This document shows, in pieces, positions 34,279 through 44,309 of a stretch of DNA of 64,000 bases. The stretch is from Earliella scabrosa (taxonomy: Eukaryota > Basidiomycota > Agaricomycetes > Polyporales > Polyporaceae). Under the pieces are notes generated by a model. The model had not been told where the DNA came from and ran no database searches. It was given only the letters and a program-made list of their open reading frames with translations. Numbering within the stretch: position 1 is the first letter of the stretch; every line of letters starts with the position of its first letter. Both the position numbers and the translations under genes were made by a program. The stretch spans positions 2,914,001-2,978,000 of the forward strand of contig JABYQQ010000005.1 of NCBI GenBank assembly GCA_022605405.1, written 5' to 3'.

Positions 34279-36408
34279 ATGTTTGCTCGCTCACTGTCAA
34301 CTCGTCGGCGAGCTGTGGTCAAGGCAGCTTCTGCCACGAGACTTCGTCCCGCACCTTCACCTATTCTATGCCTAGCTTGTCGCTGTTATGCATCTGCTGT
34401 GACTGTCAAGGGCTCTCGGCAACTTAAACCGACGAAATATGGCCAGCCTCTAGCTTCCTCGCACGCTCACCTAATCCGCAAAGAAGAGACGACGCCCGGG
34501 ATACCGCAGAAGGAATATGATAGGCGGCGGAGGGAGCTAATGGAGCGCTTGCCAGATGGCAGCATTGCTGTATGCGTGGCGGGACAAGTGAAGTACATGA
34601 GTGGACGTGAGTTCCCAGCTACATCTGGCCGTCTTTGCTGAATCGACAACTCTCATATCTGCTCGTAGAGATATTGTACGTGAACTTTGCGACGCACGTT
34701 TTGCAGCAGTCTCGCTGACGGGTGAGTCGCTCAGCTACAAATTCCGGCAGTCGTCCGACTTCTGGTACCTCACCGGCTTCGACGAGCCAGACGCGGTGGT
34801 CATCATCGAGAAGCGGCCATCGTGCCCCCGCGGGTACTACATGCGCATGTTCTCCGCCGGCACGGACACCGCGAAGGAGAAGTGGGACGGCGCGCGCACG
34901 TCACCGGAAGATGTCGTGCGGCACTTTGGTGCGGACGAAGCGGAGCCTATCTCCGCGTTTCCTGCTGCACTCAAGAACTTGGCCGCATGCGCGTCGTACG
35001 TGTACCTGGATGTTCCGAACCACTCAAAACGCTCGCGTGCCGTGGGTCCAAGGTCTCTGCTGAAGGTGTGTGCTTCGTCTGAAAGGGTCTGGTCCCAGCA
35101 CTAACGTCAATGAACGTCTGATAGTGCTTGTCTCCCTCGGAAGGCATGTCGCGCACAGAGTTTGACACCCTATTGGACTCGCTCAAAAGCTCGAAGCGCA
35201 AGCCGCTTGCTCCTGAAGTCGGCCACCTTCGTGCCATCAAGAGCAAATATGAGCAGAAAGTCATGCAGCAGGGGGCCGATATCAGCGCCCGAGCGCATAA
35301 CAAGGTATGCCACCGTCTTCTGCGCTGCGTGCTTGTCAAATCATCCGCGCTCTCATCTGGCAGACAATGCGGTTCACGGAGCCAGGGATGTCAGAACACG
35401 TGGTCGCGGCTCATTTCGAGTATCTATGCGCTCGTGAAGGGTCTCAGCGACCTGCATATGTGCCTGTCGTTGCTTCAGGGTACGTGTATGCTCGTGTGTA
35501 CTCCCAACGCGTGACCTGAAACGTTCTCCGCAGACCGAACGGACTAATCATACATTATACATCTAATAATCAGTTAATCGCCGACGGCGAGATGGTCTTA
35601 ATCGACGCGGGGTGCGAATACAAGTACGTGGACTCTCCACGTCGTTAGAAACACTCATGGAAATCAATGACGCAGCGGTTACGCGTCAGACATCAGTGAG
35701 TCCCAATGGTGCTGAGGGGTTGGACCTGTGTCTGAGACATCATGCAGCTCGTACTTTCCCCGCTAATGGCACCTTCACTTCTGAGCAAGCGACTCTATAT
35801 AACGCTGTGTTGACAGTGCAGAAGCGCCTTGTTGCGCTATGCACAGAGGCGTCCGGAATGTCCATCATGCAGCTTCACTGGGAGTCTTGCACCCTCATGA
35901 GGAAGGAACTGGAGCGTATCGGCTTCAACTTCCCCCTCGGTGCTGGGACCCTTGACGTTCTATATCCCCACCTTATCGGACATCCTGTAGGCATTGGTGA
36001 GTCACGTACTACCACTCTACGCATAGCTCCATACTTATAGTCGTTCGCGCTAGATCTGCACGAGTCGAGCCAAGTGGACAGAAACGGTCCTATTAAGGAA
36101 GGCATGGTCATCACCATCGAGCCAGGTATGTGTGCTCTTCCCAGGAGGAGCTATTTCGTCAACCAATTGAACAGGTGTCTACGTGCCCTCTTTCTCCGAG
36201 TTCCCCCGCGCATTCCACAACATCGGAATTAGGATAGAGGACGAAGTTATCGTTGGGAAGAAGCATCCAATTGTACTAAGCGTCAATGCACCGAAGGAGG
36301 TAGTTCTGTTATTTTGTGAGGGTTACATGTTCCAATCTAACTGGGTGTTCACAGATCGCTGACATCGAAGGCTCATGTCAAGGGTTGCTAGGACTGACGC
36401 CCCTTTAG
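34279..36408 (+). CDS. Mitochondrial Xaa-Pro aminopeptidase (Icp55/XPNPEP3, peptidase M24B)
   Basis: The start at 34279 gives a mitochondrial presequence ([19 protein letters not shown], rich in Arg and Ser). The aminopeptidase P N-domain follows ([38 protein letters not shown]), then the M24 pita-bread fold. Metal-ligand motifs are visible: [20 protein letters not shown] (two Asp), [14 protein letters not shown] (His), VITIEPGVYVP (Glu) and IGIRIEDEV (Glu). The stop is at 36406-36408. Icp55-type enzymes remove the N-terminal residue left after mitochondrial processing peptidase cleavage and so stabilise matrix proteins. All five ligands are present. A 20-nt exon (35676-35695) supplies the second metal-binding Asp. 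About eight introns. Length (about 500 residues) fits the family. Confidence 0.9.
35676..35695 (+). other. 20-nt micro-exon carrying a metal-ligand Asp of the aminopeptidase
   Basis: Lies between an ACGCAG acceptor and a GTGAGT donor. Together with the flanking exons it reads EYN-GYASDIT-RTF; the Asp in SDIT is the second dinuclear-metal ligand of the M24 family. Without it the frame is lost (20 nt is not a multiple of three). Confidence 0.82.
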
Positions 36409-37539
36409 TAGATTACCTTACCGATGTCATATACTTGCTAACGCAACCTTTGGTCTCCTCTCGACTCCTCTACTCGTGGTTCTGAAGCAGTCGTACCCGA
36501 CGTCGCTGGCATTTACCTGAAGCTAGAGCTCGGGCTGTTTATCCCTCCTTTGGCCTCAACAAGAGGTATCATGGCGGCGGCGGCCACTCCATAGCTGCTG
36601 TCCCAGTGAGGTGAGTTCGGTGGCTACGATGACGCGGATGTCAAACAGTGCACATGTGGCGGGTTGTAACGATGCGCTGCGTGGCGCTTAGGACTGCCTC
36701 TGGTACTAGTGACGCCTTCTCTTCTCGAGTATGAAGACCTGTTCACCATCCACTGCCATTGATATTGTCTGGCGGCCGCCCGCATCAGATCGCCGATTGA
36801 AATTGCGTGTCCCCAGCGCGCATATCGGACGCAATCTGTCCTGAACCGTAACAGATGAACGGGTGTAATCTTTCTGCCGGCGGCGGGCGCGGAGCAACCG
36901 CTGTCCCAAATGCAATGATTAGACTTGTGACCTGCTCTCCGAAAATGGCGGAGAGCGCACACCTCTCGACCCATGAATAAGTATCCTAGGTCAGCTTCAC
37001 AACATGCGAAGGACGCAAAACAAACAAACTCACGAGGTCTTCCGATTATAGTTTTCATCGAGCGCTCGTCGGCCATGCGCAATGGCCCGGCACAAGTGGT
37101 CAGCTCTCAGACTCTCTCATCCATTCATAGCCCAACGGATTTCCATTCATCTACCGTCTTCCGGCTCCGTGGTGGGCTGCGCCACGCCGGCGGTAGCTGT
37201 GGGTGACCGTGTCAACGCACTCATCTCCTTGTCATGGCACGGCGTCAACGGACGCCGTATTTTGTTTAGGGTCCGGAACTTTGATCTCCACTACATGTCG
37301 TGCGCCACCTTCTCACCGTTCTTCGCGTGCTTGCGATCTAGAATGTGGTGTGTGCCCATTAATAATATTGGGGCTTTGTTCCCCGCGACCGGACGTCGAA
37401 AAGGTCGCTGTCTCCGCAACGACAGCTATATGAAGGTTCCTCCTACTTGGGTTACCCCTTTTTAGTCCTTCTTCCCCCACTCGACTATCACTCACTTCGC
37501 TGCAGGATCGCCTTACTGACGTCGCGCGATTGCTTCACT
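36409..37539. other. Intergenic region between aminopeptidase and DUF6534 genes
   Basis: About 1.1 kb. Short frames on both strands (for example minus strand 36624-37082) lack domains or plausible splicing. CT-rich sequence near 37450-37500 precedes the next gene. Nothing else was recognised. Confidence 0.5.
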
Positions 37540-39478
37540 ATGAAGAACCCGGCCGAAGATTTCTTTGGAGGGTTGCTGGTGGAGATCTTCCTCGCGTGCA
37601 TGTACGTCTTCGTCCCTCCTGAATGTCATCCTCTCCTTGACTGCTCCCCCTTCAGCCTGTACGGCATGACTGTGCTTCAGACTTTCATCTACTTCCAGAG
37701 GTATAGGAATGACCTCCCGTTAGTGAAGACTCTGGTACGTTCCCCCATGATTCGGTCCTGCAAGCCAACCCTCACCTCAACATGGTCATCATAGGTCGCC
37801 TTTATATGGTGGGTGTAGAGGATTGCCCTGCCCCCAAACATCCTCTCATACATCGAATAGCGTGCTGGAGACTGCGCACACCGCGTTCTGTATTCAATTC
37901 ATCTATGAGTACCTCATCAGGCACTTCGCAGACTTCCAGTTCATGGCCGGGATCAACTGGTACGTCTCCTGCCGCGCGTCTAGAACAATGCCCTCAACGA
38001 TCCGAGAATTTGTAGGGGCGTGGGTGTACGTGTTTTTGCACGGGTTGAGGAGTCTTTCACCCGTGCTGATGTGACTTGTTCCACAGGTCACAGTGCTGAC
38101 AGAGGCATGCTCTCGTCTCTCCTCCATGTCGCGCATGTTACTGAACGCTACATCAGGTCGTGTTGGCCGTATTTGTACAAGCGTAAGTGTCGACGCCCTG
38201 TCCTGGGGAGGCCCCATACTAAATGTATGCTGTAGCTTCTATGTGCGGCGCGTATGGATCAGTAAGCTCCCATTTTCTTGCTTTCTACATGTCCCACCTG
38301 AGCTGAATACCTGTGTCTTAGTGAGCGACAAGTCTATATGGCTCGCTCTGTCGATCGTGCGTCTAGCTCTTCTTGCTTTCTGTCGTCAGGGGCTGACTCT
38401 GTCTAGAGCTTGATCCTGGCAGCCAAGCTGGGTATGTCGCAAGATGTTCGGATGGGTGCAAGGTGCACTTCTTTGACGTCCCCTTCTATGATTCAGGCTT
38501 TGGCATCGCGTCGGCAGTCCTTAGGTCCGTTCCCTGTCGACTGTGGCCTACTACCATACCACTGACGTATCGATCACAGCTACAAGTTCCCCTTCTGGAT
38601 TCCGTACCGGGACCAGACCACCTCTCTGGTACACCGCCATATCCTGGCACGTCGCGTCTATTGCTTACATGTGCCACTACCAGGTAACGGTCAGCGGCGG
38701 GCTAGGAGCCGCGGCCCTCGCCGACATAACCGTGGCGCTCGCGCTCACATACTATCTGCTCAAGGGCCGTAACAAGTGGCACAAGTGGGTACTATGCTTG
38801 GACACACTCGATGGGCTGGCCGCGCTGACAGAACGCCGTGCAGGGAGTCGAACAGCAGGATCAACAAGATCATCGTATATGCTGTCAACACTGGTGCGAT
38901 CACTGGGTACGTGGTTCATTTGGTGGTGGTGCGGTGGTTCCCTTCCAACGTGGTAACGCAGCGCGGCCTCGGTGATCGCGGTCATCCTGTATGCGACCAT
39001 GCCAAGTAGCCTGGTGTTCCTCGGACTAGTGGAGATACAGGGCAAACGTAAGTCCCGCGTCAGCCCCCCTCTCTCGCACCTATTGTTGACCGCAGCCCTT
39101 TGTAGTGTACGCGAACTCGTTGCTCGGCAGGTGCGTTGACGAGCCGCCTTTGAAGACTTCTCAGAAGTTCGTGCGACGTCCGCTGACCTTGCGTCTGTCA
39201 GCCTGAACGCACGAGCGGCCATACAGCGATCGGGCACTAACCCAGCGCAGTACCCGTCGCTAGAGTCGTACAGCAATCACTTCCCTTCCAATGGCCCTCC
39301 AGTGGTGCGTGCCAATTCTCTTCACCGCGCCCCAAGCCTTTTCTCTGAAGCGTGTCCGGGTCCTCAGCCAAAAGTCGAAGTGTACCGCCATACGGTCGTG
39401 ACAAAAGACATGAGCATGCACGATCCGACAGAGAACGTGAGCATGAGTACAACGCCTGGGTGTGGCGCCGTGTGCTGA
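37540..39478 (+). CDS. DUF6534-family multi-pass membrane protein
   Basis: The start at 37540 gives MKNPAEDFFGGLLVEIFLAC, then LYGMTVLQTFIYFQRYRND, VLETAHTAFCIQFIYEYLI and FADFQFMAGINW. Later come DKSIWLALSIVRLALLAF, the conserved region ALADITVALALTYYLLKGR and NSRINKIIVYAVNTGAITG. It ends with TMPSSLVFLGLVEIQ, KLYANSLLGSLNARA and a hydrophilic tail, TGA at 39476-39478. The INKIIVYAVNTGAIT...LYANSLL block is the DUF6534 signature, usually the last of about seven helices. The family is greatly expanded in Agaricomycetes and has no known function. Many introns; some internal exon limits are uncertain. Confidence 0.8.
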
Positions 39479-39854
39479 CGGCGCTCTGCGCACTCACAGG
39501 AATTCCCGTTGAAGAGACTCAAGGGCGGAGAGCTCGTGTAACGTTCCCGATTTTGACCGATACATCATCCTCCTATGTTGCGCCCGTTGTTGGGAAAGGC
39601 CGCCCCGCAACTGTCATTGTACTTATACGAGGGGCATAATAGTAGGCACATGGCTCCTACCTACGACACTGCTGCCGCGATGGCACCGAGTCCGTGTCCT
39701 ATGGGTCTACGAGGTAAGCATTAGCTACGCGCGTGCGTATGTGTCTAGATGTAAGCAGCGCGATAACGAGGGGATGTCCGTGCGGCGACAGATCAGCGGG
39801 CGGGCCGCGGGCGAGTCCGAATGATGATACATGTACAAGCGTCCGTCCGTCCGA
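39479..39854. other. Intergenic region between convergent DUF6534 and HET genes
   Basis: About 375 bp between two convergent stops. No gene was seen; presumably 3' UTRs. Confidence 0.55.
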
Positions 39855-42055
39855 TCAGACGAGAATAATGTCCTGCGTCTGTTCCCCCACCATCCAGATG
39901 AGCCCTACCAGCGCGTCCTCGGGCGAGTGGAAGTACCCCACGCGGCGGTACCGCCCGGGCTCGTCCGCGCGGGTGACGATGAGCCCCGCGGCGTACTGCG
40001 CGGTCGTGTTCCACAGCACGGGGACCGCCCAGATGTCCTGCACGTCCTCCTTGCAATCGGGGTACGCACTCCCGATGTGGACGGGCTCTGTCGGTGAGTC
40101 CGATGTGGACGGCGTCGACGTCAGGACGTAGATGTCAGGCGTCGAGGAGTCGGGGTTCCAGACGGCCTCGACCATGGCGGCGCGGAGGTGGAGCGTGCCT
40201 GAGGACACGGCGCCGAAAGGAACGGCTGGGGTGGCCTCCACCACCTCGCAGCCAACGATCTCGCAGGTTTCCGTCTCTTCAGAATTGGGATCTAACCTAT
40301 CATCCACGGAGGAGGCGAGGACACGGCCGTCGATCGACGCCCAGGACCAGGACGGCGCTCGGTACGCCTGGGGCCGGGGATGACGCCTGTCGAGCTTCTT
40401 GTACCAGAGGAGATCTTCGACGAGGGTACTACGCCAGAGTCCTGCGAGGTACTCTGACTTCCAGAACCGGTGGAAAAGCTCAGCGATGGCAGCGAACGCG
40501 ACGAGCTTGTCCCCGGGCACGGATATGCTGCGCTGGCTGTACTCTCCGACTGCTTCGGCCCACGAATACCGGAGCGTCTTCATGTCGTTAGCAGAGAGCG
40601 AGGGGGGCATGTCTGCGTCGGCACGGAAGAGGAGGTCTGGCAGGCGCTGCCCAACGATCGCTCCACACACCGCGTTGCCCACATTGACGGTCGCCGTTCG
40701 GCACTGGTACTGCAGCGTATGCGAGGCGTACACGAGGGCGCGTGGAGAGAGCAGCCGTTCCTCGAAGCACCATCCGCGTTGGATGATTGGCTCTGCGGAT
40801 CCGTCATACTGGCGCCAGACGGGAGACAGCGACATCGTACCCAACTGGCCGTCAGGACAGCGGAAAGGAAGGAGCGTGTCGGCGGGGGCGGGTGGAGGAC
40901 GATCGTGGAGGAAGCCCTCGCTGGCGTCTTGTGCGCTCGCCGCAACGATGGTGAAGTAGGCGTCACGGAAGATCGCTCCCATGTGCGCAATCTCGCGAGC
41001 CCTGTCTTCCTCCGAATCTTGCAGGATGCACAGCGAATCGACCCAAAGGTAGCGCACGCCATACGCGTGTGCGGTCTCGATCGCGTCTCGGATTGTCCGC
41101 GGTAGCTGGGCTGTGTCGATGCCGGCAAGATGTGCGCTTAGGTTATCTGTAGTTGTCGTGAGCGACTGGGTCTTGCCCCTGACGTAGCTGAGAGCGAGGT
41201 AGGGCGCCTTGTCACCCTCGCCGATGTGAAGTTTCGGCTTCTTGGGGTCCAAGCAGTCAATCACCCGAGTGGGAAGGTTCGCGCTGTGAGGGGGAGGACA
41301 GCGTTGGTGGTTGCGGATGCAGTCCATGATGCAGTTGTTGGCCATGGAACATGCGGAAGGCGAGTTGAGCTGCAATAATCGGGTTTTGGCCACAATGACC
41401 CCGGCAGCTGCATCGTCTAGGTTGTGCGACGCGTCATGAGCGACCATGCTCTCGAACATGGAGGAGAAGACGCACCAGGATCAGTTGAGACGTAGTAGGT
41501 TGAATGTGGCGTGTCTCCGAGTAGAAGCCTCAACGTCTGCACGCCTTTGGGCGTGGCGACGTTGTCTCCAGCGCTCAGGCGGAAACCCACAGAGATCTGT
41601 ATGGTCTCTTGGGGCATGCCTTCGTTCCACGCCGCAAGAAGGAGCTTGCACCAGTGGCATCCCTCGTCAGACGACGTCCGAATTTGCGTCCACGTGGTGG
41701 TGTAGGAGAAACCTGTATATGACAGCTGCGCAGACCACGCCTCTTGGAAGGGACCGGGTGCGAATAGACCTTTGTCCCAGCAGAAGCCACAGACGAGCGA
41801 TCTTGAAGACCTATCTTCGAGTTGGCGACTGCCGCGCACCGAGCGAAAGGAGCAGAACACTCACGAGCTCTCCAGCCCAGCGTGATGCTCTTCTGACTTC
41901 TTCGGTTCTCCAAGTGGTGGCAGCTCCGTCGTCGACGAGTGGGCCTTCGACTCGGTGGTGTTTACTACAGCGCCGGGGGCGGCTTCTTTACCCCTTCTGA
42001 AGAGACCGCGTACATACCGACGGACGGGGAGGTTGAGGGGAGGAAAACAAGGCAT
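39855..42055 (-). CDS. HET-domain (heterokaryon incompatibility) protein
   Basis: The start at 42055 gives MPCFPPLNLPVRRYVRGLF. A Cys-containing N-terminal segment follows (VCGFCWDKGLF, SSDEGCHWCKLLLAAW). The HET domain is in the last large exon: LALSYVRGKTQSLTT, LPRTIRDAIETAHAYGVRYL, WVDSLCILQDSEEDRAREIAHMG and IFRDAYFTIVAAS. Then come YDGSAEPIIQRGWCFEERLLS and APSWSWASIDG, with the stop at 39855-39857. The motifs LSY..G, R.LWVDSLCI.Q and RGW..QE/EERLLS define the family. HET proteins can trigger cell death on non-self recognition; in basidiomycetes most copies are uncharacterised. Two introns (after LESS near 41866, and after STDP near 41483) join the exons in frame. Intact. Confidence 0.88.
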
Positions 42056-42635
42056 GGTGCCACCGCCAGCAAGACTGTGGCGGAGGTGTTGGTTCAGAGG
42101 CGGACGTTTGAGGGGGTCATATAATGTTGGGCCACATGGGAGCCTCGCTTGTCACCGCAACCCCAGCATTCACCGCTTCGCGCTGCTGCCGAGGCGTTCC
42201 GTGGACGTGAAGGTCGGAGAGTGGTCGGAGAGCGAAGGGCGGGCATGATGAAGAGCACATCGTCGTCGCCGTCAAGAACCAAGATGCACAGAGCCTCAGT
42301 GTCCGCATTCGGCCAGCTGCCTCTCCCACCGCGTCCGGTCCGAGCTCCGATGTGCTCCTGTGGGCGCCATTGATCCATGCACCAAGTTGCAACACATGAT
42401 ACATAGTCATTCATCAGGATACAGCACATTACTAGGCGTACAAGACACAGCTAGTTAGTAGTCCGTGCCATACAGTAACGTGTCAGTCCGCGAGTCCGTG
42501 TCCGTGCCAAATGTGAAATGTCCGTGAAGGCCATGGCCAGAGCTCGTCCTCCGCCGTGAAATGATATCTGTGAGACGAACACTACCAACCAGTCAGCACG
42601 CTTTCACTACCCACTCAACATATTCAGCACAAACC
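42056..42635. other. Intergenic region between HET and cerato-platanin genes
   Basis: About 580 bp, containing the HET promoter and the cerato-platanin 3' flank. Minus-strand frames at 42094-42429 show no recognised domain. Confidence 0.5.
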
Positions 42636-43073
42636 TCACAGACCGCACTCCCACGGGCCGACCAACGTGGCCTCCGCTTCGACATGTCCGAGCTCGACCG
42701 CGCGGCCGTCGGTGAGCGCGTCGAGGGCCGCCTGTGCGACGTTGAAGCCCTGTGCGGCGTAGTCGACGGCGAGGACGTGGACGTGCCGGCCCTCGTACGA
42801 TAGCTTCCAGCACGAGCCGCAGCTCTCCGAGTCCCAGTGCTCGACCGCCGCGGCGCCGCCGATGTACGGGAAGGGCGGCAGCGACTGGAAGTCGGTGAAG
42901 CCCTTGGTGAGCAGCCCGTTGTCCCCGTTCGAGCACGCGACGTTGAAGAGGCTGCCCGTCGGGTTGTCGTACGTGTTGTCGTACGTGACAGGGACGCTGG
43001 CAGGAGTGGGGGTGGAGAGGGCGCTAGGGACGAGGAGTGCGAGGGCGGCGAGAGTGATGGCCTTGAACTGCAT
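42636..43073 (-). CDS. Secreted cerato-platanin family protein
   Basis: Single-exon frame of 145 residues. The start at 43073 gives the signal peptide MQFKAITLAALALLVPSALS, followed by the mature protein TPTPASVPVTYDNTYDNPTG. Family landmarks are present: VACSNGDNGLLTKG, FPYIGGAAAVEHWDSESCGS, CWKLSYEGRHVHVLAVDYA, GFNVAQAALDALT and the C-terminal PWECGL. All four conserved cysteines are present. Cerato-platanins are small secreted, chitin-interacting, expansin-like double-psi beta-barrel proteins that act at fungal surfaces and can be sensed by plants. A TATA box lies about 106 bp upstream. Intact. Confidence 0.95.
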   Translation of the reverse strand: MQFKAITLAALALLVPSALSTPTPASVPVTYDNTYDNPTGSLFNVACSNGDNGLLTKGFTDFQSLPPFPYIGGAAAVEHWDSESCGSCWKLSYEGRHVHVLAVDYAAQGFNVAQAALDALTDGRAVELGHVEAEATLVGPWECGL

Positions 43074-43178
43074 ATTGGATTAGGAAGAAAGAATAGAAGG
43101 AGTTGAAGCTGTTGGGCTGTAAGGTAGAAGGCGTGGAACGATGGTCGTGTACTGACCTCTGAGGCTGTCGACGACGTC

Positions 43179-43186
43179 CTTATATA
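43179..43186 (-). promoter_or_regulatory. TATA box of the cerato-platanin gene
   Basis: Minus-strand TATATAAG about 106-113 bp upstream of the ATG at 43073, in GC-rich context. Confidence 0.6.
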
Positions 43187-43254
43187 CCCAGGTTTGAACG
43201 GGTTCTATGGACCGTCGAAACACGGGCTTCGGCATGGCTAGGATCGCGCAGTGA

Positions 43255-43965
43255 GGACGAGCACCGATACCGTGCAGAGCTGATAACTAACGAGGCCATG
43301 GGGCCACAACTGCGGAGGCGACATGCCCGCTCAATGTCAGCGTTGTGCATTGCAATGGGATGCGGGCGAAGTCTAAGACTACATACCTGTGTCAGCGTTC
43401 CGTCTGAGCAGACCCATTTGAGAAACATACACGGACCTACAACCCCGTGACAATAGTAACTTCTGGGCGAGGCCGGCCCTGCTTGACTCCGAGAAGCTCG
43501 AGGAGGTTTCGGTGGCTCAAACCAGTCGCGCGAATTCGTTTTACAGCTGAGTCGGAAAGTAATGAGACGTCCAACTTTTTTTTCCACGCCCATCGACACG
43601 TCAGGAATCTTCCGACGCACCTTCCGAGCCATCTTCCACGCCATAAGCGCCCGACCCTCCGGCCATGTTGTGCGTGTTTTGCTTCATTCTCTGCATAGAA
43701 CCAATTTTTTTGTTCTCGTACTGTGCATATGATGAATTTATAGCATGATTTTCCACCTTTCATGCGGAAGTGGGCAAGGAGTACGCGCCGCTTTGCGAGG
43801 AGGCGGGCGCCTAACTCCGGAAGATCGGCCGGAAGATACGTCGGAAGATGTCTGACGTGCCCCAGACGTGCGTCACAAAAAATTCTTGTGTCTCATTACT
43901 TTCCGACTCAGCTGTAAGGTGAATGCCAGCGGTCGAGTGTTCTCCGATGGCTTCCACCGTGCTCA
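43255..43965. repeat. Dispersed repeat, copy A (interrupted by a MITE)
   Basis: The flanks 43255-43541 and 43917-43965 align, in the same orientation, with 54195-54515 about 11 kb away. Shared blocks include GGCGACATGCCCGCTC, TGTGTCAGCG, GTCTGAGCAG and GTTCTCCGATGGC. Identity is moderate (roughly 70-80% by eye), with small indels. Copy A carries a 375-bp insertion that copy B lacks. Outer limits are approximate. Confidence 0.75.
43542..43916. mobile_element. MITE of Tc1/mariner type (25-bp perfect TIRs, TA target duplication)
   Basis: A 25-bp inverted repeat, beginning CAGCTGAGTCGG, lies at 43544-43568 and as its exact complement at 43890-43914. TA dinucleotides at 43542-43543 and 43915-43916 fit a TA target-site duplication. 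The 371-bp interior has no transposase frame, so it would be non-autonomous. Its insertion splits the dispersed repeat, and the related copy B shows the unoccupied arrangement. Perfect TIRs suggest recent movement. Confidence 0.87.
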
Positions 43966-44063
43966 GGGGGACGACAAAGGACGACAAGCGCTGCCATGTG
44001 GGCGACGGCCCGCGGCTGATACGGCCCGCGCCGGGTGGGCAAAAAACCCCGCCAGGCTAGGGG

Positions 44064-44213
44064 TACATATGTAGTAGGCTCGTCCCCAGCCTGTTCGGTG
44101 ATGGGAGTGATGGGAATTCAAGCTCCGTCGTAAACTCCTGCGCGATCACCGAACAGGCTGGGCACATTGGCGCGCCTTTGGGTGGGTCGGGACCGTGAGA
44201 ATACGGACTTGTG
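44064..44213 (+). repeat. Left terminal inverted repeat with internal foldback
   Basis: Order from the tip: TACATATGTAG (44064-44074), hairpin arm 44085-44102, 42-nt spacer, perfect complementary arm 44145-44162 (18 bp), then the conserved core 44181-44213 (GGTGGGTC...ACGGACTTGTG). The same order is found in reverse at the right end. Confidence 0.8.
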
Positions 44214-44309
44214 AATTTCGCGAAAAGCTCTCCAGGGTAATGTGACGAAGTGAGCGCGGTCGTCGTACATGTACTTAAGCTAATCAACCAGTATGCATGC
44301 CTTATGCCC

